Shown: piece by piece, positions 12,836-24,342 of the stretch
Numbering within the stretch: the first letter of the stretch is position 1
Layout: every line of letters begins with the position of its first letter
Assembly (NCBI GenBank): GCA_947179155.2
Contig: OX359286.1
Location: 12,933,413-12,997,412, forward strand
DNA: 64,000 nucleotides
Direction of reading: 5' to 3'
DNA from: Hedera helix
Lineage: Eukaryota; Streptophyta; Magnoliopsida; Apiales; Araliaceae
Position numbers and translations under genes: made by a program
The notes under the pieces: generated by a model
The model's input: only the letters and a program-made list of their open reading frames with translations
Database searches by the model: none
Told to the model about the DNA's origin: nothing

Positions 12836-15800
12836 CTAATGCACAAATAACACTACATCAGTTGAGTTTGATGTTGGGAAAACTTATAAGAGCAAGTGAA
12901 GGATAAAAGATAAGAACTAGCTTAATATCTAAAATAAGCTTCTTTTCGGGAAATGGAATAAACCACAAAAAATTTGGAGAAGCTGAGTAAATGGCAAAAT
13001 ACAATTACAAGAAATAATAGCAGCAATTTTTATTGGAAATAATAAGGATAACAGAAATAATAGCAAACGCCAATGCATTCATTGTTCAACGGCTCTTGCA
13101 AGAATGTGGTAGCATTGGGTCAGACAGATAACTAGACTAACAAATGCACGCGTACTAAACTTTTCCCGCTGGGGAGCAGAAGAAGATTGTTACTGAACAA
13201 CCTCTCCTAATATTCCAACTAAAAAGAAAATGTCTCGTATTTTCATGAATGGACAAAATAAAACCCATTCACCTGGGTATTCCATATCACTTTCAGCAAT
13301 AAAAGAAACACAAAATTTGAAGAGTTGGAAGTCTCTGGAACCATTTCCAAGGTTTATTTGTGGGTTCATAGAACTATTGCAACATACCATGAGATAATCG
13401 GCAGTTAGAACCAAATCGACATCGTTGCTGTTGGAAAAACTTGCACATCTGCACTTGGGTGGTCCAGTATTAGTAAGTTAATTTACTAAAATCAGTGGAC
13501 TTGATGTTACAATAATAATCAAATCAACAATAGCTTACCAATGCTTAGATTTATGTAGGTTGTGCTGCAATGTTTTCTAGCTAATAGCTAGTGGATAGAT
13601 AAATAAGATATATACGATTCTATGTGTATGGGAAAAATGAGCCTATGGTGGTTGCCACAACTAGCTGGCAGTGGCAACGCCCAAAATTACTTGATTTGAG
13701 AAATGAAATGACTTTCTTTTTTTTTTTTTGAAAGCAAGGAATGAAATGGTTTAAATGACAAAACTGCTATGAAAATAGTTAAGTGACTAAACTGTCATTA
13801 TTGAAACCCCACAACTACAACTACATTGTTCTGGGTTGTTGTAATATCATATTGACAGACAACCACAATAATGCTTTTTGCCTTTCATTTTTTTTTTTTT
13901 TTGATACGTAAGTTTGGCACTAAGCATGAGGATTGGAACCAACAACATTAGGCTATTCCTCAAGGCCTTTACTTATTACCATACATATATGTGTGTGTAT
14001 ATATATATATATTATATGTTAACACATCCACAACAAACAGTTGTTGCCAATATACTGCCGCTAGAGGCTCTAGCGGCAGTCAAAAAAAAAATTTAATGCC
14101 GCTAGAGCCTCTAGCGGCAGGCGTTAAAAGAAAAAAAGGCCTACCACTAAAGTCTCTAGCGGCAGACAATCTAACAAACAAATTGTCCGATGTTTTGGTT
14201 ACTGAAACAGTACTCCCAACAAACGTTTGTTGTGGACGCGGCCCCTATATATATATTACAATCTTTACTTGCATATATAAACACAAGTACATAACACGCA
14301 TAAATAGGTATCTATTAAATTCTTCAGACAAATATATGTAAATACCACTCCACCGGGACCATTTGGTCCACTAAAAGAAATTAGTTGAAATTTGTTCTTT
14401 GCTACAATAAAACTTACCTTTATTACCAAAAAATAAAATAAATAGATATGTAAAATATATACAAAAATATCAGTGGGATTCTAATCTGCATAAAAGCTCT
14501 GCAAATGATAATTTATCGACTTTTATATATAGTTTATTGACTTATGAGGAGTAAAGGAATATGATTCATGTCTGAGATCAAATTTGTTGCTAAAAAAAAT
14601 ACGTCTGAGAGAATTTACCTTCTCTCACCTATCAATCAAAATATTTAACTGGCGTAAGTCCTGTGAATTCTGTTGTATAGAAGAATTGTTCAAGTTTGTG
14701 GAGTTTGAACTTTGAATTTGGAAAGAAGAAGAAAAGAGAGCTTGGGGCTTTAGATCCAGGTGTCGTAACAAGCAGGTTTCATCATAAAATTGAATATAAA
14801 ATTGGTTCTGTTGCAGAGAGAGAGAGGGAGAGTACATAGAGGAATTGAGAGAAAGTACATAGAGGGGTTGAGAGAAGGGCCAGGCAGAGAGGAGAAGAAT
14901 GGGTGTGAAGACAAATGTGCTTTTTGGGTAAGAATTCGTTCACCAAATTGAGATGAAACAGCACCACTTGAAAACTGGGGTATACTGCTGAAGGGTAGGG
15001 TATCTCTCAGGGGGCCATAAAATAATTTCATAAAAATATATACATTTCAATTAAACCGCGATCAGATTTCAGAACTAATATTTTTCACTACAACTAAAAA
15101 TTAGCAATACAACCATAAATACTAGAAAAGTCACAAAACTGAGCATGTAAAATAGAAGAAAACAAAGGCAAACATTTAATGAGCAGAAGAAAAACACATA
15201 CAACATGCATGTCAGGTGTATGTAAGTTTATACAATTCAGTTGAGATACGTAGGTAGGTTTGATCAAATAAAGACTCTTTTACTCTTTTCTTTTTAGTAA
15301 ACCTAGAAATTATCCATCTCTCTTCCCTTTATATCTCCTCTCAATTTGACTCTCTAGAAACTCTGTTCTCACTTTTTAACTCTAGCAACTTTCTCTTTTC
15401 ACTTTCTCTCTGTAAATACTCTCTCTCTCTCTCTCTCTCTCTATCAGCTTTCTCTCTCAATATCTCTCAACAATTTTCTCACTCCCACTTTTTCTCTACT
15501 ATTCCCTGTTTTCATATTTTTAATGTCTCTAATAGTCACTTTGATAAAAAATATATATATATTTAAAAATATTTATTTTTTTTGGTAAAAGTTATGCAAC
15601 TCATTATAAGGCTTTGAAGTCAAACTTGAGTTTTTGGCAACTGTTTGACTTCTAAGGTTTAAAATAAGTTGTGGAACTGTTTGATAATGATCAATAAGTT
15701 CAAGTAACACGCCAAAATGACTAAAAACAAAACATGTGAAAAAGAGAAAGGAGAGAGGAATTTATCGGAGAGAGTTGTTACACAAATTGATAGAAAGGAT

Positions 15801-18800
15801 AATGATAATGATAGTGAACTTCGTAATTCGTCAAATCAATTTGGCAAAAGGTATAAATGTCTTTTAGTTGGTCAACCTACTTGTCTCCAAGTGACTTGTA
15901 AGTCAAAGCTATTACTTTTTTTCCCCTTATTCACTTGCATGTCAGAAAATAATTAGTGTCCAAACATCAAAATTACTTATAAGTCAATTTGATTAACTTA
16001 TGAGTAGTTCGCAAACACCAGTGTCATAGGCAAAAAGACTGTGTACAGAAAAGTCAAATGGCTCGTTATCAGAAAGAGGGAGTCCGCAAGTTTCTTGCTG
16101 CCCTCTTTAGTCTTCGGGGGGGATGCTATAGTATGTCCATAATGAAATCACTCCTAAATGGAACCTGCGTAACTAAAGGCTGTTATGCATAATGATATAA
16201 ATTTCAAGTAGGCAACAATTGAGAAGACCGTTCATAATAGACCCTGCAATGGTATACATAAAAGAACTGAACCAGAAATATATACTCACCAACATGTTTT
16301 CAGATGTTGGAGTCAGGAAAGAAACTTTTGCGTCATCAAACTCTTCCAATCCAATAATTACACCGTTATACCACCGTCCATCAGTGTGTCGAAATCTACA
16401 TTTTGATCCAACAAAGTAACTTAGATCTTCCGGTGGTTCTTCTTGGACATCTGTTGGATCAAGAGGCTCAACTTTGACATCTGTAGCAGCATATTTGGTA
16501 CTCTGTAGAGCCAAATCAGTCTCTTGCAACAACCTTGCACGTTTCAGGAAAAGAAGCCCTTCTTCCGCATCTTTGATAGCCTGAACAAGCTCCTCATGAA
16601 CCTTAATGATCAATTTCAAACCATTAATAAATTCAGGAAAAATATTAGAGACTGAAAATACAAAGTAATGTCACATAAAATGCCTACAAATGATTATGAT
16701 AAACTACTCAGAAATTAATTTACGCTACAAATGATTCTTTATGATAAACTACTCAAAAATTAATTTACGCAAGTATATTTATATAAGCTTTTAATTACAC
16801 ATTAACTTTTAACGAAGAATTTAATCAACTAATCCCTCCGCCCCATAAAAGATGTCTTGAGTACATATTTCACACAAATTAAGAAAAATCAAATAGAGCT
16901 GAAAGAAGTAATAAGTTCCACATAAATATATAAAGATTCTCTATTTTTCCTAAAAAGAGTGGTTCCTACTTATGTACCCAAATGCAATCCTTAGCATTTT
17001 AATAAATAATAAACAATACTAGAAAGAGTCCATAGACAAATATTATGTACATACTGGCAATATAATTTATAATATACTATGCATATGTACTGATACTGAC
17101 TTTTAGCATGTACATAATAAAAAAATCAAATCAAATACTAGTAACTTGTAAAAACAATTCACTGACTACTGTTAGTACTGTATGTACATTAGAGGTGGAA
17201 AATTGGTCGACTTAATGGGTAATGGGTCACTAATGGGTTGGATAATAAACGAATAATTTTAAATGGGTCATAAAAAGGTAATTTTAAATGGATATGGGTA
17301 TAACCCACCAACCCCCACAGTTTAAATTTTTATCTTATCAATTCATTAATGTTCTTGACCCGTGTTGTATAATTTAAAACTGTCAGATTATTTCTTTTTC
17401 TTTTTTCTTTTCAAAGGAATAATCCAGTTGATATTAAATTAGAGTTTGTGACTTGTGAGAATAAGAAGTTATTGAACCATGTCTATGTAACTTCATAATT
17501 GCTTACATATAACATAACAAATACTACAATTGTTTTCATGCAGTTGAGTTTCAAGGAAGTCATTCTGCATCAATTCATAAATGAATGCTATAACCCAACA
17601 ACCAAATAATATTCAGATGTTGAATTTCAATCTGCAAATGCAAACAAGCCAATACAACTTTACTGGAATTGTTTAAAAAAATTGCATTGGAATCCTTTTC
17701 GTTTCCCCCCAAAACATTAAACTAACAAGAAATTCACAAATTCAAAGAGACATAATTGCCTTCCTTGCAGAGCCAATTGGAGTCGAAGTCGGAGTCAAAT
17801 ATTGATACAGAGATGGCGAATTATGATTTAGAGAACAGCATATGGAGAGATCGAGATGAGAATAAGATGTATAGATCAAGATGGAGAAAATGACTGATTA
17901 AGAGATGGAGATATTGAGAGCGAGAGATCCAGAGAAAGTTTGACAGTCAGACTCTAAAAAATAATCGTTTTGATTTACCCAATTAATGACCCACATTTTT
18001 ATCCATGTAACCCATCTTTCTATCATCACCCACTTAACCCAACCCACTAAAGATTTACTAATAAATGGATAATTTAACCCATTTAATTATGGGTTAGTGG
18101 ACATTTTAATGGGTTGGGTAAAATTTTGCCAGCTCTAATGTACATTAAGAAAACAAAAATGCAAATGGCACATACTATAAATAATAAGAATAAAGATTGA
18201 ATATAAACAAGCTTTGATTTTGTTTGAGAGGCCCCTTTCCAACTCTATTTTCTTGTGTACTTTTTTGGATATTAAGAAAAAACATATAAAGGAGCAAAGT
18301 CGGTAATAACATATGTACATAGTAACATAAATACTCAAAATTAATGTACCACTCGCAATAATAGATGTACTAAAACAAAACAAGAAGAGTCAAAAAAGTC
18401 AATTGCGAAGAACAGTTTCCAAAGATGGCAGAAGAACTAAGAAGAGGATAGCAGTGGCAAAATAGAAAAATATGTACTCACATAAAAGTCAGCAAAATCG
18501 AACCCAAGCAAAGAGAAGAGAAAACAAAGAACAAAAATTGAAGAATAAGAAGATCCGAAGCAGCGAGGTCACCAAAGAGAAGTAGAAGAAGAAGATTGCG
18601 GTTTTCTTTCAGGGTAGCCCAATCTGGTTTGGTCGACTTGATGGGTATGACTCCTGGGTGGGTTTTTGTAATTTAAATGTCGAGCCTTTAATGGGTTCAA
18701 CTCATGGGCTTTTAATAAATTGGTATCGACGATCCAACTGCTTTTTAATAAATTGGCATTGCCGATTTAAATGCTAAGGAATGTGCCTATGGCATAAGGC

Positions 18801-20339
18801 ATCTTAATAAGGCGCGCACCTTGGGCATGGGTTAAATGCTTTTTCAGTCGTTAAACTTGGGTTGGATTTACATTTTCATCACTAAACTCAAATTTTTTTA
18901 TGTTCGAGTCACTGAACTCAGATTTTTTTATAAAACATTACAAAAACAATTAAATTTGTTGACTTTTAACGGCAAAACTGCATGTGAGGATATTTATTTA
19001 GCACGTCCATGTGGCCATGTCTATGTGGATTTATACTACTAAAACTCACTTTATATAGTCTTTTTCTTTGCAAATTATCATAATACCCTCAAAATTAATA
19101 ATTAGTGTCTTTAACCATTTTTTTTTCCTTTTGTGCAGAATAAATAATTAGTCTATTAGTGTTTGATAATTAAATTTTTTTACATCTTTTCTATTTTAGT
19201 TTTCTTTAGTCATAGGTCCATTGTTCATCTTCTTCACCATTTTTCCGCCCTTCCAGATCTATATGTATGTACATATATATTTAGGAGAGTAGTTTTTTCA
19301 GGGTTTATCTCTATTCTTTAACCAACCAACTCAATCTACAAACTTTATCACCTTCACCACCACCACAACGCCGCCATCACCATAACCACCATGGCTGTCA
19401 ACACCACCAACATAAACGGGAGTAAAAATCCTTTGGTTTGGGCCTCCGCCACCACTAATCGGCCAGAACTTTGGCCAAAATCATGAAGCCCTAATCAGTC
19501 CAAAGTTAAATTGATCCACCACTCCTTCATATTCACCCACAACCCATATTAGAATCCATCAGTATAGAAGACAGAAATCATTTACATTTTTGTGACCTCG
19601 AGTATAGATGGAAACTCAGTGAGACCCATTAACACAAAAAGAAAATTAAATTAATGGGAATAGGTATGGGTTAAGGAGATTCAAAATGGAAACCTGAGTT
19701 ACATTGTTGGGAACTCCATTTCCTAGCCACCATGGCTATTATTGCTAGTTTATATGTCTTACAATTGAAGTTTTTAAAGCGTGTATGAAAACTTAACAGG
19801 GGAATTGATTGTAGTTGATGTATTACATCCAATTTTAATTTTTAATTTGATTGTGACATTAATATACACATGGAGTTTCTTCTTTTTTTGAAGTTAAAGG
19901 GGAGACAAGAGTGGAGTGAATATATACGGGTGGGTCGATTTGAGTGGGTTATTGGGTTTAGTGTTATGGGCAGATAAATTAAACCATCTAGCCATTTAAA
20001 TTGAAAAAAATTGTCCTATTGACACGCAAGGTTCTAAAAGGCACCAGGCGGGAGGCGGGCGGCCGGGGGGCCTAGCGCCTAAGGGGCGGGGCCTAGGCGG
20101 GTTTTTTTATTTTAAGCCAATTTTAATATTTTATCTTATATTTATCCAAACAAAACAATAATATAAAGAAAAATAATCTATAATAAAGATAATAAAGGCC
20201 TTTGCTTAAAGTTCAAACATATATCCATGTTGTTAATGTCAAAGTTCAAACAGAAACATGCAATTGTTTAAAGTTCAAACACAAACAAATAATAAAAAAT
20301 AAAACTAATAGTCATCATCTCCATGTCCCTTTATATCTC

Positions 20340-20372
<33 letters not shown>

Positions 20373-21718
20373 TAATGTCCCCATCAGGCTCACACTCATA
20401 CTCTTCATCTCCCTCTTCTTCCGTGTCATCATCAGACAAAAAAATTTCTTCATGAAGTTCTCTTACTCTTAATATTTCTACTATTTCTCTTAGGCTCTAG
20501 CACGCTATCCGCTTCGGATGTTTCACCAACCGCTTCCCAAGTAAGGCCCGAACAGTCCTCAACTTATTCATCTATTCCTACGACATCGTTTTGTAGCTTA
20601 GTTATTATAATAAATAAATAAATAAAATTGCAACCCTAAATTTTCTGTTTAGGCCTCGTCTAATTTCTCTGTTTTGCCCACACAGTCACGTATAATTTCC
20701 TAGAGGGATTTTTTTTTTCTCTTTGGGCATAGGCTAGGCGCTAGGCGCCTAGGTCCACCAGGGGGGGGCTAGTGCCTAGGCGGGGATTTTTAAAACACTG
20801 TTGACACGTCACCCTTGCCACATCATTTTTTCTATTAAGAAATTAAGGAATTAGACGGTTTTTGCATATTTTGTAAAAAAAAATGATAGTTCAATGAGTT
20901 TGATCGTTAAAAAATTGAGTTCAATAATGCAATTGTAAATCTGACGTTAGTTTAGTGATAAAAAAATGTATTTACCCCCCTTGGGCATAAGGCGTCTAAG
21001 GCGTGTGTGCTCCTTGGGCATAAGGTGTCACCGGACGACGATATGCAACACTTTACACTCACATACCTTAGCAGCTTCCCTCAAGTCGCTTCATCACCTT
21101 AGAAATTTTTCAGTAGGAAGCCAAGGCATTGCCTAGACGACTTAACAACCCTGCTACAACTTAAGTAACCAAGTCCTAATACTAATCTATAATACCCTAC
21201 TACATTAATTAACAATTGATTTATCTCTAAATAACAATATTAATAACTAACAAATAATCTCTTAAAACATTTCTAACCTAAAATCTGGAATTGGAAATAC
21301 AACAAAGCAAATGTTCACCAAATATCCACACTATTGAGCTAACTTTGACGTGGGATCCTTCAAAATTACCATAATATACATCATGGTTCATCCCAAAGAA
21401 CCCTAAAATACTCCGGCTGTTCCAATCATTTCAATACCGGTACTGTATTCAATCATCCATTATATAATAATTAACGAATTGGGTATATAGAACAAATTGA
21501 TAAGTATAAACAATGAACAAAAAAATTGTAATTTATATTCCATTATAAGAAGAAGTTACCAAAACCCTAGCAGATATGAAGAGAGAACAAACCGCAAGAA
21601 GTTCGGGATTGGTAGGATCAGAAACTAGGGCTTCTGAAAGAGCATAAAGTGAATCTCTTTGTTCATGTAACTGAAGCTCAAGTTGTTCCTCCAAAAGCCT
21701 CTCTTCGTCGTTCGCCAT
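11844..21718 (-). CDS. CCCH zinc finger/G-patch protein, ZGPAT type (4 exons)
   Basis: The coding sequence joins 21593-21718, 16290-16601, 13388-13448 and 11844-12835. That is 1491 bp including the stop, or 496 residues, close to plant relatives of about 500. Residues 1-70 are charged and helical. Residues 108-146 form a Tudor-like domain (SKCRFRHTDGRWYNG). Residues 148-166 form a CX7CX5CX3H finger. Residues 245-268 are acidic. A G-patch lies at 297-341 (MANMGYSEGMGLG), a basic nuclear signal at 355-367 and a coiled coil at about 431-486. ZGPAT-family proteins are nuclear, and G-patches bind DEAH-box helicases. An RNA-processing or transcription role is inferred from the family. All introns are GT-AG, codon phases agree at every junction, and no stop interrupts it. 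It is the only intact gene here. Confidence 0.93.
13388..13448 (-). CDS. ZGPAT-type gene exon 3 (CCCH finger micro-exon)
   Basis: A 61-bp exon between acceptor TGCAG and donor GTATGT. It encodes MCKFFQQQRCRFGSNCRLSH plus the first base of a Gly codon. All four zinc ligands (C, C, C, H) lie in this one exon. It is too short for ordinary ORF finding. Confidence 0.92.
14028..14235. mobile_element. MITE-like element of stacked palindromes (intron 2)
   Basis: The ends are inverted: CCACAACAAACAGTTGTTG (14028-14046) against the reverse complement of 14217-14235, with 16 of 19 matching. Inside are three copies, 41 and 45 bp apart, of a palindrome with arms CTGCCGCTAGAG / CTCTAGCGGCAG around one central base. 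Copies at 14055-14079 and 14097-14119 are perfect. The one at 14141-14165 has a decayed left arm. I could not find a target duplication, so the superfamily is open. Confidence 0.55.
15419..15442. repeat. (CT)12 microsatellite
   Basis: An uninterrupted CT run within a wider pyrimidine-rich stretch (15280-15500) in intron 2. Confidence 0.9.
16290..16601 (-). CDS. ZGPAT-type gene exon 2 (Tudor-like)
   Basis: 104 codons between an AAG acceptor and a consensus GTGAGT donor. It begins VHEELVQAIKDAEEGLL and carries the Tudor-like segment GSKCRFRHTDGRWYNG. It ends SENML, phase 0. Confidence 0.92.
16684..16770. repeat. Tandem duplication, about 43 bp x 2
   Basis: The phrase ctacaaatgatt...atgataaactactca...attaatttacg occurs twice head to tail in intron 1, differing by a small ctt insertion and one substitution. 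Confidence 0.8.
16832..16985. mobile_element. Stowaway-like MITE remnant
   Basis: TCCCTCCGCCCCATAAAAGA at about 16834 is one base from the common Stowaway terminal motif CTCCCTCCGTCCC followed by ataaaagatgtc. The opposite terminus was not found, so it is a truncated copy in intron 1. Confidence 0.5.
17190..18137. mobile_element. Non-autonomous hAT element (intron 1)
   Basis: The ends are TAGAGGTGGAAAATT and AATTTTGCCAGCTCTA, bounded by a perfect 8-bp duplication atgtacat (17182-17189, 18138-18145). An 8-bp duplication and a TAGAG-type end are typical of hAT. Its 948 bp hold no transposase. Subterminal AATGGGT words cluster at both ends, possible transposase-binding sites. Confidence 0.9.
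18829..20978. mobile_element. Mutator-like element, non-autonomous (intron 1)
   Basis: It is flanked by a perfect 10-bp duplication ccttgggcat (18819-18828, 20979-20988). The ends read GGGTTAAATGC and, inverted, GGGGTAAATAC. Similarity persists for about 150 bp with repeated phrases such as cactaaact and ttttttta, i.e. long terminal inverted repeats. No transposase is seen. Its middle (19200-19700) includes higher-complexity sequence with ccaccacc-rich stretches, so captured host DNA is possible but unproven. A hAT element sits inside it. The target is a local repeat of the word tgggcataagg, present again at about 21014. Confidence 0.75.
20027..20800. mobile_element. Non-autonomous hAT element nested in the MULE
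   Basis: The ends CAAGGTTCTAAAA and, inverted, CAGTGTTTTAAAA match at 10 of 13 positions. They are flanked by a perfect 8-bp duplication ttgacacg (20019-20026, 20801-20808). Both ends carry GC-rich subterminal words (cctagcgcctaagg, ctaggcgctaggcgcctagg), while the middle is AT-rich. No transposase frame is present. Confidence 0.85.
21593..21718 (-). CDS. ZGPAT-type gene exon 1
   Basis: 42 codons from the ATG (MANDEERLLEEQ...), ending PELLA at a phase-0 GT donor (gtttgt). An open frame continues into the intron, but family members continue with VHEELVQ, which exon 2 supplies. Confidence 0.9.
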
Positions 21719-21800
21719 TGCTCAAGCACGTTGGTTGTGGAGAGAGGAGAGAGCCGGGGGAAAACGAAAAGATAAATCTTATTATAAATGGGGAGTTTTA
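21719..21800 (-). promoter_or_regulatory. 5' UTR and core promoter of the ZGPAT-type gene
   Basis: Upstream of the ATG the minus strand has TTTATAAT at about 21781-21788, roughly 65 bp from the start codon. A GA/CT-rich leader follows it. A start near 21750 would give a short 5' UTR of about 30 bases. The start site is inferred. Confidence 0.45.
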
Positions 21801-22796
21801 ACCATTTTTGTACAAGTTTTGTTTATAATTATATTTTACTAATATTTTAGTAGGGATAATCCATGCATGAAGATACGGTATAATTAATTTAATAATTAAG
21901 TACAATATCTAATATTTTTAGATTGAAAAATCTAAAACTGTTGTGGACTCTTAATTTCATAATAGAAGTGAGAGTCCAACCATTAATATAAAAAGATTGA
22001 TATTCAATCCGGTCATAGTTTCTTTTTTAGGCAAATATTAGTGTGCTACTCATTCACAACTTAAAATTAGTTTTTGGTAGTTTTGAGAAATTAATTGATT
22101 GACGATAGCGGGCTCAAATTTGTGTAATATAGTATTTTCGTGTATCCCACATACATTTTCTTTATTAACAAAACGGAATGAGAAATTTAGCAGCATTTAT
22201 TTGCCTCCAGTATCTCTAAACATCGATCAATATGATCTATGAATAGTATTTTATATGGAAAAAATGTAGTACTGCAAGTAATGGTGGGATCTAATGAGGA
22301 AAAAAAAGATATAAAACTTCAAAAGAAAGGTTTTTGCATATATATCCAAAAGTATAAAATGAGTTCTCTAAGTCAAAACAAAAAAATATTGTCATAACAC
22401 CAACTAAATCGCATCACCATAATATTTTTTTTCTCTATTTTCTTTCTTAAAATTGGACAAAAGATTCTCATACCATGAGTCAGAGCCTACTACAATAATT
22501 GTTCTCAATATAGTCCGCAAAAATATCAAAAAAATGACACGTTATTGCCCGTGCTTGAAGGCACGGTGTAAATTAAAATTCTAAAAATACTCTATTACCT
22601 AAAGACTCTTTGCAATTTAAAATAACTTACAAATAAATTAGAATGAATCTGAAACGTCCATGTGATTTTCCACCCAAATCAATTTGCATGTGAAAACATA
22701 ACGACCGCAATACTCGAAAAACAGAAAAAATGCGTCAATGCTAAAAGGGTGACCCATGTTGTTTACGTGCAATTTTCTTTTTTAATTTTTTTTTTT
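21801..22796. other. Upstream intergenic region
   Basis: No coding frame is supported. A small hairpin, gcccgtgc-ttgaag-gcacggt, is at 22547-22567. Similar hairpins occur near Helitron ends, but the required CTRR terminus is missing. Confidence 0.4.
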
Positions 22797-22837
22797 ATTA
22801 TTATTATTATTGTTATTATTATTATTACTACTACTAC

Positions 22838-22894
<57 letters not shown>
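22797..22894. repeat. (ATT)n microsatellite
   Basis: About 98 bp of ATT/TTA triplets with a short ACT interruption near 22828-22838. The open frame through it is an artefact. Confidence 0.95.
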
Positions 22895-22896
<2 letters not shown>

Positions 22897-24342
22897 TGTA
22901 GGTGTGAATTTGATTTGGGTGAAAAACGTGACTTGATAGATTTTTGAAAAAAAGATGTTGAATTGGGGGGAAAATGAGTGATAGATTAGTGACCGTTGAA
23001 TGTTGAAGCCTTAAATGATTTCAGACTATTGGATGTTGAAGTCTAAATTGATTTGAGACCGTTGAATGTTGAAATCTTGAGATTTGAGCCGCTTTATTTT
23101 TATTATATAGATTTTTATTTTTATTCTCTCGCTCACTCAAAATCTCTTCTTTTTAATTATTATTTAAATTATAAAATAATTAGTAATTTTAAAATTTTAA
23201 TTAAAACTATTTTTAAACTTAAAATTGAGATCACTTATATAAAATTTTTAAGTAATATCTTTTAAAATAATATTAAAGTGGTTAATCCATTATTCCGTTG
23301 CCAACGGTTTCATTATTCCGCTGCCAATGGTTTTAGGAAGTTAAAAGTGTTGGATTTTTCTATAAAATCCTATTTATCTATTTATTTAGTGATTATTAAT
23401 GTTGGACATTTATTATTAATAAAATAAATGGTCATTTATTATGTTTATATAAATCTCTAAATTTATATATATTATAATTTATGTGTATAAATAAGTATTA
23501 TACACAGAACATATAAATCATATGAAATATATATAAATTAAGAAATAATTGTTTATAACCTGTGATAATTATGGAGGTATTATCATGTAGGTTATAGTGT
23601 TTTGATAGAGATTATTTATTTTGATCATGGAAATTGGACTTCTAATTAAAGTACTAGTGTATTAACGGTATGCATTAAACATATCATGTGATAATATTTT
23701 ATTTATAAAATATTTTCACATAAATACTAATTAGTTAATTTTTCTTAATTTTGAAATAATAATGGACTTAATGTTGTTAAATATATTAATTTAATATTTC
23801 AAAGAGTGAAATTACATTGTGTTAATTAATATCTCGAAATGTTAATTAATATATTTAATTAATACTAGGAACATTATTATTGTCAAAACATTTATAAAAT
23901 TTTCATAAAATAATTTATTATTGATCATAGAATATTGGCCAAGTCTTTTAATATTTTTTATTAAAATGATTGATTTAACTGTTAAATCAATTTATGATCA
24001 AATGAAGATAAATTATGAACTTATGAAATTAGTTTAAATATATTAGAATTATATTTAATTCTGAAATATTTATATACATCTATAGATGAAATATTTACAG
24101 TTTATTAGTAAAGGATTTATTTTATTTAATTCTTGAACTGAAGTGCAATTACAATTATTTAGTGAAATTAATTGTAATTAATATTTATTTAATATATTAT
24201 TATTAGATAATAATATATAAATAAGTGTTGGAGTCAAAATAAGAATCCCTTAGAATCCCCATTATAGCATAATATGAATTAGTTTCATTAGAGAGATAAT
24301 GATCAATAAATATATAAATATATCATTGATCAGATATGTAAA
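22895..24342. other. AT-rich intergenic region, left flank of Athila
   Basis: No gene is seen. Two features: gttgaatgttgaa/ggatgttgaagt phrases repeat near 22995-23075, and ttattccg-tgccaa-ggttt repeats at about 23290 and 23314. The last five bases (gtaaa, 24338-24342) are the target duplication of the Athila element. Confidence 0.5.

Noticed and set aside
14625..15031. Ser/Leu-rich minus-strand frames in intron 2
   Set aside because: Pyrimidine-rich low-complexity sequence. Three overlapping frames of equal length, none with family resemblance.
16173..16289. Extension of exon 2 frame into the intron
   Set aside because: A consensus GTGAGT donor at 16289 and continuation of the conserved protein in the 13388-13448 exon show this part is intronic.
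22547..22567. Helitron-like hairpin
   Set aside because: No CTRR end follows at the right distance and no matching 5' TC terminus was found.
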